DNA from: Candidatus Bathyarchaeota archaeon
GTDB taxonomy: Archaea > Thermoproteota > Bathyarchaeia > Bathyarchaeales > Bathyarchaeaceae
Length of the DNA: 30,354 bases
Assembly (NCBI GenBank): GCA_029883255.1
Contig: JAOUJL010000004.1
Coordinates: 1-30,354, forward strand
Reading direction: 5' to 3'
Position 1 is the stretch's first letter. Every line of letters begins with the position of its first letter. The translations under genes were made by a program, and so were the position numbers. Under the pieces are notes generated by a model. It was not told the DNA's origin. It made no database searches and saw only the letters and a list, made by a program, of their open reading frames with translations. Shown here in pieces: positions 26,360 to 30,354 of the stretch.

Positions 26360-26757
26360 GAGGACTCCCCCAGCAACCTCTCTATTAAGCCAAAGAATTC
26401 TTGAGCCTTTGATATAAGCCAATTATAGTTAAATTCATCAGGTGCAAAGCAAGAATGATATACCATGTTTCTACTCTCGTGTAGGAGCATAAGATCCCCC
26501 TCAACGCTTCCTAATTCGGTTATGGTGCCCTTTAATGCTCTTACCAATTGAGGGATTTGTTTCTGGCGATAATTCAGACCGTTCATGCGTGCTAGATCCT
26601 TAAGTAACAGTTCTATCGCATTATGGAAATGAATTATGGCCACTCTCTGATCAAAAATCGTACCTTGTGAGTCATGTTCAAGGGCATGTTTGAACAAATC
26701 CTCGGCACCCTTCCGCAGAGGAGATTGAATGCTGGTTAAGGCTGCGCTTGGGGACAT
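26356..26757 (-). CDS. Stand-alone HEPN domain protein
   Basis: A 133-residue all-helical protein with the HEPN signature: a buried helix with the HFHNAIELLLK pattern and R96-x4-H101 in ESRNMVYHS. HEPN proteins are often RNases or the toxin/antitoxin partner of minimal nucleotidyltransferases; no nucleotidyltransferase is seen here. ATG 26757 is used rather than the longer frame to 26793, because an AT-rich TATA-like box about 25-30 bases upstream predicts a leaderless start. It is the first gene of a two-gene operon with the HEPN-nuclease fusion (4-bp overlap). Confidence 0.68.
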   Translation of the reverse strand: MSPSAALTSIQSPLRKGAEDLFKHALEHDSQGTIFDQRVAIIHFHNAIELLLKDLARMNGLNYRQKQIPQLVRALKGTITELGSVEGDLMLLHESRNMVYHSCFAPDEFNYNWLISKAQEFFGLIERLLGESS

Positions 26758-26939
26758 TGCGTATCTAAGTAGAAATATTAACACGGAATTCAATATTTAT
26801 CTTGTTCGCATTTGGGGAGATTAATGCGTACTCTCTCATAGGGGCTCGTGCCGAAGAGGCTTGTTTTGAAAAAGTCAAGTTTTAGCAAGGTGCCCAGTTT
26901 ATGTTGAAGAAATGTTAGATAACGTCATATTTGACCAAG

Positions 26940-28727
26940 CTATTCAACCTGTCTCTGCTTTTCCCATTCCGTTTTGCAATCCTCACAAATCCAGACCTCT
27001 TGACCTTTGAAGGTTTCAGCCTTCCAAGAAGTTAGTTTGTTATAGCCACAAATCGCGCATTCATGCTTATCGTAAAACTTGTTGCTCCAGAAGGGTACCT
27101 TAATGTCTAAAAGTGTAACCGATGTTAACGATGTAACCGATAAGGGAAGAGTGCCCGCGTGTTTTTCGCTACTATTCTCAATGGTTTTAACATTCTTTTC
27201 TATGGAATTAGGCTCTGTTTTAGAGGGTAACACCCCTCTATTATCGGTTACATTGGTTACGCCAGTTACAACCATAGGCAGCTTTGTCACAAATTCATAA
27301 CCATACTTCTTTGCGATTCTTCTTAGCTTTGCTATGTCGAAAATCCATGCTCTCTCTACTTTTTCACCTTTTCTTATGAGTTTGCGTTCACCACTCAAAA
27401 CCTCTCTTAAGCGGAATCCGATCTTACGTTTTGTCACTACATCAAAATCTTGACAGTACATTTTATGAGCTGTCTTTTCGTCTATTTTTCCTTTCAAGTC
27501 TTCTTGCAGCCAATCCCAAATACGCACAAAAGGTAAGGGTTCACCATCATAAAGACTGACTACCCCTCGAACAATATGTCCTTCCAACGTGTTCTGTTTC
27601 CGATCTAACCGTTCCCGAATCTGATCGTCAATAAAGTTGAAAAGCACATTATAAACTGGAATTCCGTGAGCTACCTGCAGGAGAGGTTTCCACAGTTCCT
27701 TAATTCTTCCCTTGAAAGGAAGCTCTATCTGTGGTAAGTCTTGAGTTCTGGTTTCCAGTCTCCACTTCAGCAGTTTATTTCTCAAATCTTCGAACCTTTT
27801 AGAATCGTCTTTTGAGAGATCAGCCCATTCTTTCTTTGGATAACCTTCCGTCATCTGGATAAACAAGCATCTTTCAACAAACCCTTTAACACTGGGCAAT
27901 TTTTCACTTGCGAAGGCTTTGAAGGAAAAAGTGTTGTAGTACTTTATGATTCTGTCATGTTCAAGCATGATGGTTCTCGGAACTTTTGCGCCTTTTTTGT
28001 AGCCACTCTTGTAAATCTTGATCTTGTCTCGGTCTCGGTCGATGCCTTGAATCTCATCTTCCAGAATCACAGGAACACAATCTGCATCCTCTAAATAACC
28101 GTACACGTCTGCTGCTGGAACACTAACTGCAAACATAGGTCTATAGGTCAATTCGTTTAGAAGGTTCAAGGCTGTAGTTTTTCCAGATTCGTTGTCGCCC
28201 ACAAAATAAAGATAGCATGTAGTCACAAGTTTCTCTTGCTGATATGTCAATAACACACAGACAGCAAGAACATCCTTCCAGATTGGTTCCAAGTCTATGA
28301 AGGTTTCGAATTCCTCTCTGATTTGGTTATATAATGTTTGCTTGTCTGGAAGTGAGTCTTCAAAGAATTCATAAGGCTTGTATGGATAGTGTTTTGGTTC
28401 TTTGGGTTTGAAGGGTTTTCCATCTATAGTTACTTCTTCCAAGACTTGAAATCCATTTTCGCTTTTCACCAGGAAAGTTGGTTTGTCATTGTATATGCAC
28501 TCGAAATATCCGTTGTCACAAACGCCACTAACCTTTAACGGAACAACCTTCTTTTTCTGTTTCTTCTGTTTAACCTTCGGGAAGAAGTCGCAGCACGCAT
28601 CATCTCCAGGTCTGAGAACGCCTTTTCGAGCGTTTTCATAAAATGGGCAGTTTGGAGTCATCCAGTATGCACATTGATTACACTTTTTGTTTACGAGGGC
28701 AGGTAGAAAATGTTCTGGTTTTCTCAT
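26940..28727 (-). CDS. Replicative helicase-like ATPase with terminal zinc ribbons
   Basis: A 595-residue protein, likely the replication ATPase of the element. An N-terminal cysteine cluster (C16, C19, C27, C45/C46) probably binds zinc. The ATPase core has Walker A GDNESGKT (177-184) and Walker B VPVILEDE (218-225), followed by a region like phage and plasmid helicases (IMLEHDR, FVERCLFIQM). A winged-helix-like stretch (residues 380-490) precedes a low-complexity segment with repeated Val-Thr (VTGVTNVTD, SVTSLTSVT), then a C-terminal ribbon CAICGY...CEDCK. Its start overlaps the stop of the small zinc protein by 4 bp. No primase motif was seen. The Val-Thr segment is encoded by 9-bp DNA repeats described separately. 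Confidence 0.65.
   Translation of the reverse strand: MRKPEHFLPALVNKKCNQCAYWMTPNCPFYENARKGVLRPGDDACCDFFPKVKQKKQKKKVVPLKVSGVCDNGYFECIYNDKPTFLVKSENGFQVLEEVTIDGKPFKPKEPKHYPYKPYEFFEDSLPDKQTLYNQIREEFETFIDLEPIWKDVLAVCVLLTYQQEKLVTTCYLYFVGDNESGKTTALNLLNELTYRPMFAVSVPAADVYGYLEDADCVPVILEDEIQGIDRDRDKIKIYKSGYKKGAKVPRTIMLEHDRIIKYYNTFSFKAFASEKLPSVKGFVERCLFIQMTEGYPKKEWADLSKDDSKRFEDLRNKLLKWRLETRTQDLPQIELPFKGRIKELWKPLLQVAHGIPVYNVLFNFIDDQIRERLDRKQNTLEGHIVRGVVSLYDGEPLPFVRIWDWLQEDLKGKIDEKTAHKMYCQDFDVVTKRKIGFRLREVLSGERKLIRKGEKVERAWIFDIAKLRRIAKKYGYEFVTKLPMVVTGVTNVTDNRGVLPSKTEPNSIEKNVKTIENSSEKHAGTLPLSVTSLTSVTLLDIKVPFWSNKFYDKHECAICGYNKLTSWKAETFKGQEVWICEDCKTEWEKQRQVE
27115..27141. repeat. Three tandem 9-bp units (GTAACCGAT type) inside the replication gene
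   Basis: The units are GTAACCGAT, GTTAACGAT and GTAACCGAT, end to end. They lie inside the minus-strand helicase gene, where they encode TSLTSVT-type residues. A matching set in the opposite orientation lies at 27243-27269. The two sets look like iterons, the binding sites of plasmid replication initiators. Confidence 0.5.
27243..27269. repeat. Three tandem 9-bp units in inverse orientation (ATCGGTTAC type)
   Basis: The units are ATCGGTTAC, ATTGGTTAC and GCCAGTTAC, the third being degenerate. With the set at 27115-27141 they make an inverted arrangement 101 bp apart; the inner units match over 11 bp (GTAACCGATAA at 27133-27143 and its complement at 27241-27251). On the minus strand they encode TGVTNVTD. 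Confidence 0.45.
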
Positions 28728-28942
28728 GCATAGGCCTCTTCAACTATCGGAAAAATGAGTCTCCAAAACTCTACACGCTGCTTGTTCTTTCGTGTTGGTT
28801 GAATCCGTCTAAAACATCCTTCACATAATGGTACTTTTGTTTGGTTGACAGCGTCTCTAACGTAGGTTTCGGTTGGCTTGCCACATATTTGGCAAAAATG
28901 ATGAGAAGAACTTTTATGCTGTTTGACGGCTTCACTTGACAT
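28724..28942 (-). CDS. Small zinc-ribbon protein
   Basis: A 72-residue protein with two CxxC knuckles, CQICG near residue 17 and CEGC near residue 40, then a basic segment (RRIQPTRKNKQR) suited to nucleic acid binding. It overlaps the start of the helicase-like gene by 4 bp and lies downstream of the ribbon-helix-helix gene, so it belongs to the replication/regulation operon. It may be an accessory factor of the helicase. No precise family is recognised. Confidence 0.6.
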   Translation of the reverse strand: MSSEAVKQHKSSSHHFCQICGKPTETYVRDAVNQTKVPLCEGCFRRIQPTRKNKQRVEFWRLIFPIVEEAYA

Positions 28943-28962
28943 AGTGGCACCATAAGCTTGCC

Positions 28963-29061
28963 TTAGCTTTTGGGTCCATCAGAGTTTTTGAGAATTGCCA
29001 GAGTTTCTTTGATGATGTTCTTTAGCTCCATGACTAGGGCTTTAAGTTCACTTTGGGTCAT
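28963..29061 (-). CDS. Short helical peptide, 32 residues
   Basis: ATG 29061 lies 3 bp after the stop of the ribbon-helix-helix gene and encodes MTQSELKALVMELKNIIKET and then LAILKNSDGPKS. The first 26 residues form an amphipathic helix with a leucine heptad pattern. Its tight fit between two co-directional genes supports translation. It could be a partner peptide of the regulator; function unknown. Confidence 0.5.
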   Translation of the reverse strand: MTQSELKALVMELKNIIKETLAILKNSDGPKS

Positions 29062-29064
29062 TGG

Positions 29065-29250
29065 TTAAGTCTCCTGTTTGAATAAGCTCTTGTAGAGGTC
29101 TGGAGCCTCTCTCTGAATTTTCTCTCGAAGGGCGTCTCTCGCTAACTCGCTTAAGTCCTTGTGAGCGTCTAACTCGATGTATTTTTTCATCATTTCTTTG
29201 AGGGTTTGAGGCACTCTGATGTTTAGTTGAACCATTTTTTCGCTGCTCAT
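29065..29250 (-). CDS. Ribbon-helix-helix regulator
   Basis: A 61-residue protein with the CopG/Arc layout: a strand VQLNIRVP, helix 1 QTLKEMMKKYIELD, a turn, and helix 2 SELARDALREKIQRE. Such proteins bind DNA as dimers and often control copy number or toxin-antitoxin operons. The start ATG 29250 has AGAGG upstream and a TATATTAA-like box (minus strand, about 29286-29294). It heads the leftward operon of short peptide, zinc ribbon and helicase, and is divergent from the winged-helix gene, so it probably regulates the shared intergenic region. Confidence 0.7.
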   Translation of the reverse strand: MSSEKMVQLNIRVPQTLKEMMKKYIELDAHKDLSELARDALREKIQREAPDLYKSLFKQET

Positions 29251-29326
29251 GGGTGTTTCCTCTGTAACCTCAGTGTATCACAAATTTAATATAGTTCATG
29301 GTTTAAACTTAGTTCAAACTTTGAGC

Positions 29327-29770
29327 GTGATTTCGTTGCGTAAAGGAGAATCAAGTAGAGAACAGGTGCGATGGCAGATCCAAAAGTTTCTCTTTTTAAA
29401 TGGTCCAGCAACTTCAACGGACATCGTTAAAACCTGTAATGCAGTTAAGGCCACGGTCTACAAATATTTGAATGAGCTTTACGATGAAGGAAAGCTAATT
29501 TGGAAACCGCAGAGAAAACGAGGTAAAAGTACTTATGAACTTTCTAATGAAGCGAAAGACGAAGTAAAACTCTTATTGGAAAAACAAGAAATCAAGACAA
29601 AAATAGATCAGATGGCACCTCAAAAAATTCAGGAATTTAAAAAGTTTCTCGATTTTCTGGTAGAGAGTGAAAAGGGTGAAGAGTTTTGGTTATGGCTTCC
29701 AGACATAGACCATCCGGAAAAAATAAAGAAGTTCAAAAATGTAGGAACCAAGGTTTTGCGTCAAGATTGA
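29327..29770 (+). CDS. Winged-helix DNA-binding protein
   Basis: A protein of about 147 residues. The first 80 residues form a winged helix-turn-helix (QIQKFLFLNGPATSTDIVKT, then VKATVYKYLNELYDEGKLIW and a basic wing KPQRKRGKSTYEL). A coiled coil and a tryptophan-rich WLWLPD tail follow. The frame is open back to ATG 29249, but that would overlap the divergent regulator and include its promoter. GTG 29327, 25 bases after TTTAAACT (29301-29308), gives a leaderless start and is preferred. It is likely a regulator and the last gene before the right attachment site. Confidence 0.6.
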   Translation: MISLRKGESSREQVRWQIQKFLFLNGPATSTDIVKTCNAVKATVYKYLNELYDEGKLIWKPQRKRGKSTYELSNEAKDEVKLLLEKQEIKTKIDQMAPQKIQEFKKFLDFLVESEKGEEFWLWLPDIDHPEKIKKFKNVGTKVLRQD

Positions 29771-29778
29771 TTAGGTCA

Positions 29779-29791
29779 AAAAGATTTTTTA
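29779..29791 (+). terminator. T-rich terminator candidate after the winged-helix gene
   Basis: AAAAAGATTTTTT, nine bases after the stop at 29770, gives the run of T residues that is enough for archaeal transcription termination. It would separate element transcription from the aldolase gene downstream. Confidence 0.35.
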
Positions 29792-29914
29792 ATGTTAAAT
29801 TGAAACCTCATTGAGCCTCTTCGCGTGTTCAACCCGCTGAATCAACAAGCATTAATAGGTGAAAGCGCATAAAGAAAGTCTCTGGAAGAGTTAGAGAATA
29901 GATGGAGGTTTGTT

Positions 29915-30354
29915 ATAACGGTTCTCACCACAAATAGAGATTTGTTGTCATCAGCCATGAAGGAAGCTTATGCCGTTGGAGCCTTCAACATCAGCAATCT
30001 AGAAAGCTTGTTGGCTGTTGTTGAGGCTGCAGTTGAGGAGAAATCACCTGTCATAGTTGCTGTTACGCCTAGTTCTATCCGATATGCGGGTTTGGCTTTT
30101 TTTGAAAAAATCGTTAAAACGGCGGCGAAACCCGCTCCAGTGCCAATGTCTCTGCACCTTGACCACGGCGAAGACGTGGAGACAGCTTCAAAATGTATAG
30201 AGGCAGGATTCACATCCGTTATGATTGACGGCTCCCACTTGAAGTTTGAAGGAAACATAGCTTTAACAAAGCGTGTGGTGAATTTGGCGCATCCGAAGGG
30301 TGTTTCTGTTGAGGCTGAGCTTGGAAGACTCGCCGGCGTAGAAGAATCAACAGT
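29915..30354 (+). CDS. fba: Class II fructose-bisphosphate aldolase-like protein (runs off the right edge)
   Basis: The frame encodes the first ~145 residues of a class II (zinc) aldolase of the Fba/GatY/KbaY type, which splits or joins fructose 1,6-bisphosphate or tagatose bisphosphate. Seen are AYAVGAFNISNLES, SPVIVAVTPSSI, the LHLDHGED motif with catalytic aspartate and zinc-binding histidine, MIDGSH, and the zinc-site EAELGRLAG. The normal N-terminus VLTTNRDLL extends across attR into element DNA, where no ATG/GTG/TTG is in frame; GGAGG at 29904-29908 points to an unusual ATA start at 29915. Otherwise TTG 29942 or ATG 29957 would give a shortened protein. The element has replaced the native promoter and start, so expression may be altered. 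Confidence 0.8.
   Translation, partial: MTVLTTNRDLLSSAMKEAYAVGAFNISNLESLLAVVEAAVEEKSPVIVAVTPSSIRYAGLAFFEKIVKTAAKPAPVPMSLHLDHGEDVETASKCIEAGFTSVMIDGSHLKFEGNIALTKRVVNLAHPKGVSVEAELGRLAGVEEST
29929..29945. repeat. attR: right 17-bp attachment core
   Basis: Identical to 3785-3801. Here the sequence is translated as part of the aldolase N-terminus (TNRDL). The base after it breaks the outer arm pair, leaving 6-bp arms around AGAG. Element sequence lies to the left and chromosomal aldolase sequence to the right. Confidence 0.8.

Larger units (their letters stand above)
3785..29945. mobile_element. Integrative mobile element (about 26.1 kb) carrying a defence island
   Basis: The element is bounded by a 17-bp direct repeat (3785-3801 and 29929-29945). 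A tyrosine recombinase gene starts 55 bp inside the left repeat and is transcribed inward. The chromosomal gene at the right end is split exactly at the repeat, and its missing 5' codons, promoter and ribosome binding site are found at the left end. Cargo includes a WD40-Roc-TIR protein, a DNA glycosylase-like protein, NurA-HerA, two DNA methyltransferases (one fused to a nuclease), a HEPN-nuclease module and a large secreted protein. A replicative ATPase and small regulators sit near the right end. I recognised no capsid or large terminase gene, so an integrative plasmid is as likely as a degraded provirus. Confidence 0.85.

Noticed and set aside
26360..26422. Longer N-terminus of the HEPN-nuclease protein
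   Set aside because: The extension lies deep inside the upstream gene, whereas ATG 26359 has a strong ribosome binding site and a tidy 4-bp overlap.
1..30354. CRISPR array
   Set aside because: No set of regularly spaced repeats of 23-40 bases and no cas gene was seen. The only tandem repeats are the 9-bp units at 27115-27269.

Overview
The window looks archaeal. Several genes have TATA boxes about 25 bases before a probable start site, some transcripts would be leaderless or nearly so, TTG/GTG starts are frequent, and the gene families (tungsten-type aldehyde ferredoxin oxidoreductase, NurA-HerA, archaeal tyrosine recombinase, class II aldolase) fit. The mix of families suggests an uncultured Thermoproteota-type lineage such as Bathyarchaeia, but this is inference; no rRNA or tRNA gene is present to fix it.

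The central result is that the window is a host chromosome interrupted by one integrated mobile element of about 26 kb. Host sequence on the left (1-3784) carries the start of a TIGR04076-like gene, a polyferredoxin plus aldehyde:ferredoxin oxidoreductase pair, and a convergent acetamidase/formamidase. Host sequence on the right (29946-30354) is a class II fructose-bisphosphate aldolase gene that runs off the window. A 17-bp sequence, CACAAATAGAGATTTGT, occurs at 3785-3801 and again at 29929-29945. It has inverted-repeat arms around a 4-bp centre, as tyrosine recombinase core sites do. The original promoter, ribosome binding site and first eight codons of the aldolase lie left of and across the left copy; the rest of the gene begins in the right copy. 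Precise excision would rebuild one aldolase frame beginning GTG.

Inside the element, left to right: tyrosine recombinase (3857-4963); a WD40-Roc GTPase-TIR protein that looks like an immune sensor/effector (5284-7935); a cluster of small coiled-coil and HTH proteins ending in a frameshifted, truncated ParB/ABC-ATPase gene (8394-10469); a 1446-residue secreted protein with PKD domains, a terpene-cyclase-like helical region and a gingipain/caspase-like protease domain (10707-15047); a putative HhH-GPD DNA glycosylase with a C-terminal four-cysteine cluster, divergent from a NurA-HerA operon (15295-19018); a DNA methyltransferase and a fused Type IIG restriction-modification protein (19059-24182); an HTH protein and a small related ORF (24504-25502); a two-gene HEPN module, one member fused to a PD-(D/E)XK nuclease domain (25568-26757); and a replication/regulation module of ATPase, zinc ribbon, short peptide, ribbon-helix-helix and winged-helix proteins (26940-29770).

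The element therefore has an integration module at the left end, a probable replication module at the right end, and at least four candidate defence units between them: TIR, NurA-HerA with glycosylase, R-M, and HEPN-nuclease. It reads as a defence island carried by an integrative plasmid or provirus-like element. No capsid, portal or large terminase gene was recognised.
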